The translations under genes and the position numbers were made by a program. Under the pieces are notes generated by a model. The model saw only the letters and a list, made by a program, of their open reading frames with translations. It made no database searches and had not been told where the DNA came from. A stretch of DNA of 64,000 nt from Acetobacter sacchari (lineage in GTDB: Bacteria; Pseudomonadota; Alphaproteobacteria; Acetobacterales; Acetobacteraceae): positions 248,001-312,000 of the forward strand of contig NZ_JAFVMF010000001.1 of assembly GCF_017377715.1 (NCBI RefSeq), given 5' to 3'. Shown in pieces: positions 8,516-15,662 of the stretch (positions are counted from its first letter, which is position 1; each line of letters starts with the position of its first letter).

Positions 8516-10255
8516 ATGGACATCAGGCGTGTAATATTGGCGACGTTGCTTTCGGCGCTGGTCCTGCTCGGTTTCGACTACTTCATGCCGCAGCCCAAGC
8601 CGCAACCCGCCGTCGCGACGCAGGAGCATGCGGACACGCAGGCGAGCCGTCCGCCTTCTGCGGCAGCGCCCGGGTCCGCAGCCGCCGACGATGGGGTTCC
8701 TGCACGGTTGCCGATCGATGCGGTTGATGTCAGCGGCTCCGTCAATCTGCGCGGCGCTCGTCTGGATGATCTCGTTCTGCGTGGCTACCACGAGACGGTG
8801 AAGCCCGGCAGCCCGCTGGTACGGGTGCTCGAGGCGCAGGGCCAGCCGCACCCGACCTATGTCGAGTTCGGATGGTATGGGCAGCCAGGGCAGACCGTCC
8901 GCCTTCCTGATGCGCACAGCGTCTGGAAAACCGACGCGCAGAAACTCGGTTCAAACTCCCCTGTCACGCTGAGCTGGAGCAACGACGCTGGCCTGACGTT
9001 CGAGATCGTGCTGGCGATTGATCGGGACTACATGTTCACGGTCACCCAGCGTGTCCGCAACGCCACCGGCGATCAGGTGGCGCTCGTCCCCTATTCTCGT
9101 GTCGTGCGTGCTTACACGCCTGAGGAAACCGGCGGCATGCTGGTGCACGAGGGACCGATTTCGGTGATCAACGGCCGTATGGAGGAAGGCTCCTACAAGT
9201 CGCTGCGCACCAATTCGACCGCGCCGAATTTCGTCTCGTGGAGCGCTTCCGGAACCGGCGGCTGGGCAGGAATCACCGACAAATACTGGCTCGCGGCCGT
9301 CGTTCCCGACCAGAAATCGGACGTCAACGGAACCTACGGTTTCGACACGCCTGCCGGTGCATACGAAGTAGGCTTCACTGGCCGCGCGCCTGTGACGGTC
9401 GCGGCCAACGGAGTTGGCGAGTCGACGGCGCATGTGTTCGCGGGCGCCAAGGAGGTTCGCCTTCTGGAGCGTTATGAGAACGAGCTGCACATTCCCGATT
9501 TCTGGAAGGCCGTCGACTTCGGCTGGTTCGCGTTCCTGACGCGCCCGGTGTTCTTCGTTCTTGACTGGTTGTATCAGCTTTTCGGCAATTTCGGTCTGGC
9601 GCTTCTGACGTTTACGCTGATCGTCAAGACGCTGTTCTTCCCGCTGGCGGCGAAGGGCTTTCGTTCTGCGGCGGCGATGCGCTCAGTGCAGCCGAAGATG
9701 CAGGCGATCCGCGAGCGCTACAAGTCTGATCCGGTCCAGATGAACCAGAAGATCATGCAGCTTTACCGCGAGGAGGGGGTGAACCCCGCCAGCGGGTGCC
9801 TGCCACTTCTGATTCAGGCTCCGGTGTTCTGGTGTCTGTATAAGGATCTGTACGTCACGATCGAAATGCGGCACGCGCCGTTCTTCGGCTGGATTCATGA
9901 TCTGTCCGCGCCCGATCCGACCAACCTGTTCAATCTGTTCGGCCTGATTCCGTGGGATCCGACGACTTTGTCCGGCATGCTGCTGCTCGGCGTGTGGCCG
10001 ATCCTCTACGGCGCGACCATGTTCCTGATGCAGAAGATGAACCCTGCGACCGTGGACCCTGCCCAGAAGCAGATCTTCATGGCGATGCCGTTCATCTTCA
10101 CGTTCTTCATGGCGCGGCAGCCGGTCGGTCTGGTCATCTATTACTGCTGGAACAACCTGCTGACGGTGGCGCAGCAGATGGTCATTCAGCGCGTGCACCG
10201 GGATCGCTCGAAGACGACCATCATCCCGCCTGCGAAGAAAGCCCGGAAAGGCTGA
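8516..10255 (+). CDS. yidC: Membrane protein insertase YidC
   Basis: Inserts and folds inner-membrane proteins, alone or with SecYEG. 579 residues: one N-terminal transmembrane segment (about 5-20), a Pro/Ala linker, a large periplasmic beta-sandwich P1 domain (about 65-340), then five C-terminal transmembrane helices with the 'GFRSAAAMRSVQPKMQAIRE' coiled-coil loop and 'NPASGCLPLLIQAPVFW'. It ends in a basic tail. The stop overlaps the start of engB (TGATG), so the two are coupled. Confidence 0.97.
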   Translation: MDIRRVILATLLSALVLLGFDYFMPQPKPQPAVATQEHADTQASRPPSAAAPGSAAADDGVPARLPIDAVDVSGSVNLRGARLDDLVLRGYHETVKPGSPLVRVLEAQGQPHPTYVEFGWYGQPGQTVRLPDAHSVWKTDAQKLGSNSPVTLSWSNDAGLTFEIVLAIDRDYMFTVTQRVRNATGDQVALVPYSRVVRAYTPEETGGMLVHEGPISVINGRMEEGSYKSLRTNSTAPNFVSWSASGTGGWAGITDKYWLAAVVPDQKSDVNGTYGFDTPAGAYEVGFTGRAPVTVAANGVGESTAHVFAGAKEVRLLERYENELHIPDFWKAVDFGWFAFLTRPVFFVLDWLYQLFGNFGLALLTFTLIVKTLFFPLAAKGFRSAAAMRSVQPKMQAIRERYKSDPVQMNQKIMQLYREEGVNPASGCLPLLIQAPVFWCLYKDLYVTIEMRHAPFFGWIHDLSAPDPTNLFNLFGLIPWDPTTLSGMLLLGVWPILYGATMFLMQKMNPATVDPAQKQIFMAMPFIFTFFMARQPVGLVIYYCWNNLLTVAQQMVIQRVHRDRSKTTIIPPAKKARKG

Positions 10256-10923
10256 TGGCCGCTCCCGATTTCTCCACGCCGGTCGAACGGACGGCGGACG
10301 AGCTGGAAGCCGGAAGGCTGTTGTTCGCCGGGGAATGCGAGTTCTTTTTCGGCGCGCAGCAACTCGGGCAACTGCCCGATCCTGACAAGCCGGAGATCGC
10401 TTTCGCCGGTCGTTCGAACGTGGGCAAGTCGAGTCTTGTCAATGCGTTGACAGGGCGGAAGGCGCTCGCGCGGGCGTCGTCCGAGCCGGGGCGAACCAAG
10501 CAGCTTAACTTTTTCGATCTGGCCGGGCGTCTCGTGCTGGTGGACATGCCGGGTTACGGTTTCGCGAAGGCCGCGAAATCTGTGAAGGAGGACTGGCAGG
10601 AGATGATGTTCGCCTATCTGCGCGGACGTCCAACCCTGCAGCGTGTGATCCTGCTGCTCGACTCCCGCATCGAGACCAAGGCGTCCGACATCGAGGTCAT
10701 GGACCTGTTCGACAAGGCGGCGATCAACTTCCAGATCGTTCTCACCAAATGCGATGGACTGAAGCCCGGCCCGCTGACGCGGAAGCTGGAGAGCGTACGG
10801 GCTCTTGCGGCCAAACACCCGGCCGCGCATCCCGAAGTGATCGCCAGCAGCAGCGAGACAGGGCTTGGTATGCCAGAGCTTCGCGCCGAACTGACCGCGT
10901 TCGCGCTCCCTGCAATCGGCTGA
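10255..10923 (+). CDS. engB: Ribosome biogenesis GTPase EngB (YihA/YsxC)
   Basis: Essential GTPase that helps assemble the 50S subunit. 222 residues with G1 'GRSNVGKSS', G2 'GRTKQ', G3 'DMPGYG' and G4 'TKCD'. The ATG at 10255 overlaps the yidC stop; a longer frame reading upstream inside yidC is a shadow. The yidC-engB-argB neighbourhood is common in alphaproteobacteria. Confidence 0.95.
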   Translation: MAAPDFSTPVERTADELEAGRLLFAGECEFFFGAQQLGQLPDPDKPEIAFAGRSNVGKSSLVNALTGRKALARASSEPGRTKQLNFFDLAGRLVLVDMPGYGFAKAAKSVKEDWQEMMFAYLRGRPTLQRVILLLDSRIETKASDIEVMDLFDKAAINFQIVLTKCDGLKPGPLTRKLESVRALAAKHPAAHPEVIASSSETGLGMPELRAELTAFALPAIG

Positions 10924-11078
10924 ACGGCTCTCGGCTCTGTCCCGCGCTCGTCGCGCAGAACCCATCGCGCGGGGGCGGCTTCACTGATGACGCTTCTCCC
11001 CGCTATCGTAGCGGAATTCTCCACCCGAGCTGCCGATCGCGCCCGATCGGACGCGGGTCTAGCCTGGATGGACTTTTG

Positions 11079-12002
11079 ATGACTGACGATACGCCCGGCG
11101 TGGTCGACGCGTTACAGCAGGCCGCCACCCTCGCCAGCGCGCTGCCTTTCCTCCGTCGTTACGCCGGAGACACCATTGTTGTGAAATACGGCGGTCACGC
11201 TATGGGGGACGCCACTCTGTCGAAGGATTTCGGCAGCGACATCGCCCTGCTGAAATTGGTCGGCATCAATCCGATTGTCGTGCATGGCGGTGGCCCCCAG
11301 ATCAACCGCATGCTGGAGCGGCTGCAACTCAAGTCGTCCTTTGTGGACGGGCTTCGGGTGACGGACAGTTCCATGATCGACGTGATCGAGATGGTTCTGT
11401 GCGGTTCGGTCAACAAGGAAGTCGCCAACCTGATAAATCGCGCCGGCGCATTGGCCGTAGGCATATCGGGAAAGGATGGCGGTCTTATCAAGGCGCGCAA
11501 GCTTCTGCGTGCGGTTCGCGATCCGGTCAGCGGCATCGAGCAGGTTCTCGATCTCGGCTTCGTGGGAGAGCCACATCGGGTGGACCCACAGGTGCTTTAT
11601 GCGTTGTCAGGTTCGGGACTTATCCCGGTCGTGGCGCCGATCGCCGCAGGGGAGAACGGAGAGACCTACAACATCAACGCTGATACTGCCGCAGGCGCCA
11701 TCGCGGGCGCAGTGCATGCGACGCGTATGCTGATGCTGACGGATGTTCCGGGCGTCCTGGATGGCGACGGCAAGCTCATTCCCGAACTGACTGCTGAAGA
11801 GGCCAGACGGGGCATCGCTTCGGGTATGATCTCTGGCGGCATGATCCCCAAAGTCGAGACTTGTCTTCAGGCGGTGCAGGCAGGCGCCAAGGCCGCAGTT
11901 ATTCTTGATGGACGCGTGCCTCATGCGTGTCTGCTTGAACTGTTCACCAAATCCGGGTCCGGCACGCTTATCAGGGCGGATGGAACGGCCAGCGCCGGTT
12001 GA
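11079..12002 (+). CDS. argB: Acetylglutamate kinase
   Basis: Phosphorylates N-acetyl-L-glutamate in arginine biosynthesis; usually feedback-inhibited by arginine in its hexameric form. 307 residues of the amino acid kinase fold: 'VVKYGGHAMGD' phosphate-binding loop, 'VVHGGGPQINRML', 'NINADTAAGAIAG' and 'GMIPKVETCLQAV'. I chose the ATG that opens the conserved 'ALQQAATLASALPFLRRY' region; the frame continues upstream into engB but that part is not ArgB. It follows engB after 155 bases. Confidence 0.95.
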   Translation: MTDDTPGVVDALQQAATLASALPFLRRYAGDTIVVKYGGHAMGDATLSKDFGSDIALLKLVGINPIVVHGGGPQINRMLERLQLKSSFVDGLRVTDSSMIDVIEMVLCGSVNKEVANLINRAGALAVGISGKDGGLIKARKLLRAVRDPVSGIEQVLDLGFVGEPHRVDPQVLYALSGSGLIPVVAPIAAGENGETYNINADTAAGAIAGAVHATRMLMLTDVPGVLDGDGKLIPELTAEEARRGIASGMISGGMIPKVETCLQAVQAGAKAAVILDGRVPHACLLELFTKSGSGTLIRADGTASAG

Positions 12003-12419
12003 ACTGTAAAAGGCGGTTGCGGGTGGTTGGCCGGGCCGATTTACACCCTCAACTGCTTTCCCGACTTCTGCAGGCGGGGCGTTCTGCAGAGGTAGTGTGT
12101 TCATGACGCGGTCACGGCTGGGCGAACGCGAATATTGCCTGACGGGGTAGGAGCGTACTTCGCTTGACGGGCAGAGTTCAGGGCGACAGAGCCGTTGCCG
12201 GAGGACGGCCGGTTCCTTTTGGTGGTAAGCCCTTGGAGGCGCCATGAAATGCTGCGTGCAGTAATTTCCGATAGAATTTCTACACAGTAAACACATTCCA
12301 AAGAATATGTGCGGACAATACTTTTTGTGTCATAAGATTTTAAAGGCAGTGGTTGCCGTGACGATCATTTCGTAGGCCGTCTTACTGAAGATAGTCGAGG
12401 CGTTGAGAAGCTTTCCTTT
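12003..12419. other. Intergenic stretch, no gene seen
   Basis: No supported reading frame on either strand. The right half (from about 12260) becomes AT-rich, marking the edge of the relic region that extends to about 14100. Confidence 0.5.
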
Positions 12420-12451
12420 AAAGAAAAGCGCCCCAAAGTATATTGGAGCGC
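12420..12451 (-). terminator. Intrinsic terminator of the double-glycine peptide gene
   Basis: Read leftwards, a 9-bp stem (12443-12451 with 12428-12436, one mismatch) and a six-base loop are followed by TTTTCTTT. It lies 47 bases after the stop of the gene at 12499, so it probably ends that monocistronic transcript. Confidence 0.75.
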
Positions 12452-12498
12452 CCTTCGTTCCGATTTTCTACGATCGGTTAGAGTAATTTCGGTTTCAA

Positions 12499-12729
12499 TT
12501 AGTGGCGTGAGGGATAACCGTAGGTGAATGACTGGTAAGGGGAACCGCCGGTCAGGATTGAACTGACACCGCCAAGAATGCCACTGACGGCGGTGCCGAC
12601 ACCGCCGAGGATTCCACTGACGACAAGGCCGACGCCAGCGAGGACTCCATTAACGGCGTAAGCGACGCCGCCAAGAAGTCCGAAACCACCGGACACTGCA
12701 TCTAATTCTATTGTTGTAAGTTCACGCAT
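12499..12729 (-). CDS. Double-glycine leader peptide, bacteriocin/microcin-like, with 11-residue repeats
   Basis: A 76-residue precursor. Residues 1-15, 'MRELTTIELDAVSGG', match the class II bacteriocin leader rule: Leu at -12, Glu at -8, Leu at -7, Val at -4 and Gly-Gly at -2/-1, the site cut by peptidase-containing ABC exporters. The predicted mature part (61 residues) is hydrophobic and glycine-rich, built from three 11-residue units (residues 26-36, 37-47, 48-58) of the form V-S-G-I-L-G-G-V-x-x-x, flanked by partial copies, and ends in a polar, aromatic tail (SPYQSFTYGYPSRH). GGA precedes the ATG. No exporter, immunity or modification gene is intact nearby. Antimicrobial function is inference; another secreted membrane-active role is possible. 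Confidence 0.8.
   Translation of the reverse strand: MRELTTIELDAVSGGFGLLGGVAYAVNGVLAGVGLVVSGILGGVGTAVSGILGGVSSILTGGSPYQSFTYGYPSRH
12556..12654 (-). repeat. Three tandem 33-bp coding repeats
   Basis: Three in-frame, diverged 33-bp units encode the 11-residue repeats of the peptide gene. Conserved positions are Gly3, Leu5, Gly7 and Val8 of each unit, giving a glycine-zipper-like spacing. Confidence 0.75.
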
Positions 12730-12900
12730 GACGATTCCTTTTCGAATCCTGGAAGGGCGTTAATTCGCCCACGGTCATCACGGCACAAACACCATAAAGT
12801 TTCAATAAAAAGACAACGTATCAAAAAATATCAATCAACTGACTCGTCTCTGTCTCAGCGAAATAAATATTTTCCTCAATGATTACATTGGGATAAGAGA
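12730..12900 (-). promoter_or_regulatory. AT-rich leader of the double-glycine peptide gene
   Basis: Upstream of the leftward ATG lies an AT-rich stretch (about 12780-12890), unlike the surrounding GC-rich genome. The probable 5' untranslated region has a short hairpin, GGGCG-AATTAA-CGCCC (about 12754-12769). No single -35/-10 pair is convincing. Confidence 0.4.
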
Positions 12901-13010
12901 AGGTGTCAGGTTCTTAAAAGCGTCCTGATGAACGTGGACAACATCGCGCAAGCAGAATGAACCGCAGAGCGGCCAACCTGACACAGGCCGCCAGCGTGGT
13001 GCTTCTTGAG

Positions 13011-13043
13011 AAAAAGGCCATGGATCGCTCCATGGTCTTTGGC
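13011..13043 (-). terminator. Terminator of the decayed adhB copy, with covarying stem
   Basis: Stem 13013-13024 with 13029-13040 around loop TCGC, followed leftwards by TTTTT. It is homologous to the adhB terminator at 14107-14138, but one C:G pair there is T:A here, so pairing is preserved. Confidence 0.65.
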
Positions 13044-13079
13044 CGTTTCCCGCTGAAGAAACAGGGACATATCCGTCCC

Positions 13080-13338
13080 GACTTGCTGGGCGGCGTCTAC
13101 ACCGGTGGGGGCTGCGGATAGATCCATCCTGCGCCGTATGGCCGCGGGGCGAAGAAGCCCGAGATCGAGTTCGTTGGCGCTCCTGCGCCCCAGAGGTGAG
13201 CGCCGATGGCGCCCAATTGGTCAGAGGAACACCACGGCAGGCATCACGGCATGAGCCGACGACCGCGGGATTGTCGGTGGCGACGACCGAGTTTCCGGCC
13301 AACGGTGGGAACATGCCTCTGCCGTCGTTCCGGTGACA
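13080..13338 (-). pseudogene. Decayed partial copy of the adhB 3' end
   Basis: This stretch aligns by eye with the last part of adhB (14177-14600) in the same orientation. Shared blocks include the 'LLGGVYTGG'-type end, the region coding 'MFPPLAGN' and the 'NWAPSA' block. Relative to adhB it has lost about 150 bases internally, the stop codon is altered, and the frame is broken several times. The homology stops next to where the third heme motif would be. The neighbouring terminator is also copied. It is therefore a remnant of a duplicated cytochrome c subunit gene, not an expressed protein. Confidence 0.75.
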
Positions 13339-13428
13339 GGTTTAGACGGAATGCAGTGGTTGGCTTCTATCGGCTTTAAGCAATGGATTTTCGTAATCTA
13401 TAATCAGGTCATCTGCCAATTTAGTGTA

Positions 13429-13718
13429 TTATGAACGCAGTTTCAGGCGCTGAATCTCAATGAAAACGTATATCCCGTAAATGCATGTGGCGCCGCATAA
13501 AACGAGAATGAGGGAGTTTCACCAATTTTCGAAAAAATTTCCGCGCCTGACTGCTATAATAAATGCTGATACAAAGCATACAATATCAAGAAAGAATCCA
13601 ATAAGTAGAAAATTCGTATAAATAGACAAAATTACAGATAAAATCAAATATAAATCCCTTAGTATCAAAAAAATAAATTTTCTCTGTCTATTTTTCTTAA
13701 GAAATCAAAGAAAACCAT
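13429..13718 (-). pseudogene. Broken small multi-pass membrane protein gene in AT-rich DNA
   Basis: An ATG at 13718 with AGAG and GGAGGG upstream starts 'MVFFDFLRKIDRENLFF' and then meets TGA after a run of seven Ts. A -1 shift at that run opens a frame that reads through two strongly hydrophobic helices ('LYLILSVILSIY', 'LLIGFFLDIVCFVSAFIIAV') to a TGA at 13519-13521. The same frame continues beyond it with a third helix ('SLILVLCGATCIYGIYVFI') and stops at 13429. Restored, it would be about 95 residues with three transmembrane segments. Family unknown. Its size and place near a bacteriocin-like gene recall immunity proteins, but that is speculation. Confidence 0.5.
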
Positions 13719-14106
13719 GAATTCTCTAATTCCCTCCGATGGAGCATTTTCTATCGTAAATGGCTTTTACGGGTTTCTATTTGGTTTCAAGCTAAACTTT
13801 TTCATACTTATCTTGCCGGGTGTCAAACTTTGCTAACTTTCCAAAAGCCGCTGGGGTAATGCGTATGGGGGAAGCTTACGTTTATTTCTCTGCTTTACGA
13901 ATGTGCCACGTTGAGAGGCCGTATTTGCAGTTGCTCTGGCGAGCCGGGCACAAATGTGTGGCTTGTTGCCCTAGGTAGTTAGGTACTGCAGCGCCGTAGA
14001 AACGTTGAGGCGGGCGAGTTCGCCAGGAAGCGCAAGCAGGAGATCGCAATGGCGAACGACGAGTTGGCCAAGGTGATACTGGCCGTCAGCGAGTAGTGTT
14101 TATCGA
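13719..14106. other. AT-rich relic DNA with a short copied 3' fragment
   Basis: No intact gene. The rightward stretch 13985-14096 codes a short open piece ending 'KQEIAMANDELAKVILAVSE' before TAG. A diverged copy of part of it precedes the decayed adhB copy at about 12940-13010, so both belonged to the duplicated segment. It may be the 3' end of a lost convergent gene; I do not recognise the family. Confidence 0.4.
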
Positions 14107-14138
14107 CAAAAAAGGCCACGGATCGCTCCGTGGCCTTT
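14107..14138 (-). terminator. Intrinsic terminator of adhAB
   Basis: A 12-bp perfect stem (14111-14122 with 14127-14138, loop TCGC) followed leftwards by a T-run, 39 bases after the adhB stop. Confidence 0.88.
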
Positions 14139-14176
14139 GATCGTTCCCGCCGAAGCGGGAACAGCTCCGTCCAGAC

Positions 14177-15604
14177 TTACTGGGCGGCGTCGACACCGGT
14201 GTGGGTCGACGGAGAGAAAGTCCACCCTGCGCCATAAGGCTGCGGCGCGAAGAAGCCCCAGGTCGAGTTCGTTGACGTTCCTGCGTCCCAGGCGCGAGCG
14301 CTGATCGGGGTGCCCTTGGTGCGAAGCTTCTGGATGTCCGCAGCGGTGACGTTGGCCGGAGCCTTGTTGCCCCATGCGCCACGGATGAAGTTCACAACGT
14401 CAGCAATCTGCTGATCGTTGAGGATCTTCTGGTAGCCAGGCATCGCGACCGCCGACGGCGCCCAGTTGGTCGGAGGCAGCACGCCGCCAGACACAACGAC
14501 ATGAGCCAGCGAGGTCGGGTTGTCGGTCACGACGACCGGGTTTCCGGCCAGCGGCGGGAACATGCGGGCGACGCCGCCGCCATCATTCCGGTGACAGATC
14601 GCGCACTGGTTCAGATAGATATCTGCGCCAGGGACGCCAGCAGTCTTGCCGGAATCGAGCATCTGAGCGGTGGACGCGTCGTAGGTGTAGTCGCCACGCG
14701 CAGGCGGAACCGGCGGCAGGCTCTTCAGATACTTCGCGATCGCCTTCAGATCGTCGTCGGTGAAATACTGCGAACTCCAGGCGACGACGTCAGCCATGCC
14801 GCCAAAGACGGCGGAGTGGTCGATGCGGCCCGAACGCAGGAACTGCACCAGATCGTCTTCAGACCAGCGGCCGAGACCCAGAACCGGGTCGTTACGCAGG
14901 CTTGGGGCGATCCAGTTGTCGATCGGCGCGCCGCCGGCGAGGAAGTCCGCGCCGCCAGTTGCGTCGTAAGCCTTCTCCTGCATGGAGAAACCACGGGGCG
15001 TATGGCACGCGCCGCAATGGCCGGGGCCGGTTACGATGTATTCGCCGCGCGCGATGACCGGGTCGGTGCCCGGAGCAGGCGTGAACGCCTTCGGCGCCGG
15101 AGCGAAGAGCTTCGCCCAGATGCCGAGCGGCCAGCGCATCGACAGCGGCCAGGTGATGTCGACCGGACGGTTCTGCTGCGCGACCGGCTTCACGCCGTGC
15201 ATGAAGTAGGCGTACAGCGCCTTGATGTCGTCATCCGTCATTCTGGCGAATGAAGGATACGGCATGGCCGGATACAGCGGCGATCCGTCCTTGCGCACGC
15301 CGCGACGGACAGCGTTGTCGAAGTCCTGCAGCGTGTAAGTGCCGATGCCGACCGTCGGATCCGGCGTAATATTGGTCGAATAGATCGCGCCAATCGGCGT
15401 CTTGATCTCAAGTCCGCCAGCGTAAACGCTGCCGTGCAGGCCCGTATGACAGGCCACGCAGTCGCCCAGACGGGCGACATAGGCGCCCTTGGCGACCAGA
15501 TCGCTGTCGGTGGTTTGCGCTACGGCCGGGGCGGCGTCGAGCGCCGTCCCTGCCAGAAGTCCGACCACCGCCGCGCCGAGCGCGGCCTTAAATCCCTTAA
15601 TCAT
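14177..15604 (-). CDS. adhB: PQQ alcohol dehydrogenase, triheme cytochrome c subunit II
   Basis: Membrane-anchored, periplasmic subunit of acetic acid bacterial alcohol dehydrogenase. It takes electrons from AdhA and reduces ubiquinone. 475 residues with a Sec signal peptide (cleavage near 'AVAQ') and three CxxCH heme c sites: 'CVACH' (about residue 49), 'CGACH' and 'CAICH'. The ATG at 15604 has GGTGG upstream; a start 12 bases earlier is less likely. It lies 58 bases after adhA on the same transcript and ends at a strong terminator. A decayed copy of its 3' end lies 0.8 kb downstream. Confidence 0.95.
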   Translation of the reverse strand: MIKGFKAALGAAVVGLLAGTALDAAPAVAQTTDSDLVAKGAYVARLGDCVACHTGLHGSVYAGGLEIKTPIGAIYSTNITPDPTVGIGTYTLQDFDNAVRRGVRKDGSPLYPAMPYPSFARMTDDDIKALYAYFMHGVKPVAQQNRPVDITWPLSMRWPLGIWAKLFAPAPKAFTPAPGTDPVIARGEYIVTGPGHCGACHTPRGFSMQEKAYDATGGADFLAGGAPIDNWIAPSLRNDPVLGLGRWSEDDLVQFLRSGRIDHSAVFGGMADVVAWSSQYFTDDDLKAIAKYLKSLPPVPPARGDYTYDASTAQMLDSGKTAGVPGADIYLNQCAICHRNDGGGVARMFPPLAGNPVVVTDNPTSLAHVVVSGGVLPPTNWAPSAVAMPGYQKILNDQQIADVVNFIRGAWGNKAPANVTAADIQKLRTKGTPISARAWDAGTSTNSTWGFFAPQPYGAGWTFSPSTHTGVDAAQ

Positions 15605-15662
15605 CGCTATCACCACCGCGTCGCTGTTTTGTCGAATGAGGTCACCATCGGGAAGTGGCAGG

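Noticed and set aside
12883..13314. 143-codon leftward frame as a real gene
   Set aside because: It is the broken adhB copy read across frames; only short blocks match AdhB in frame.
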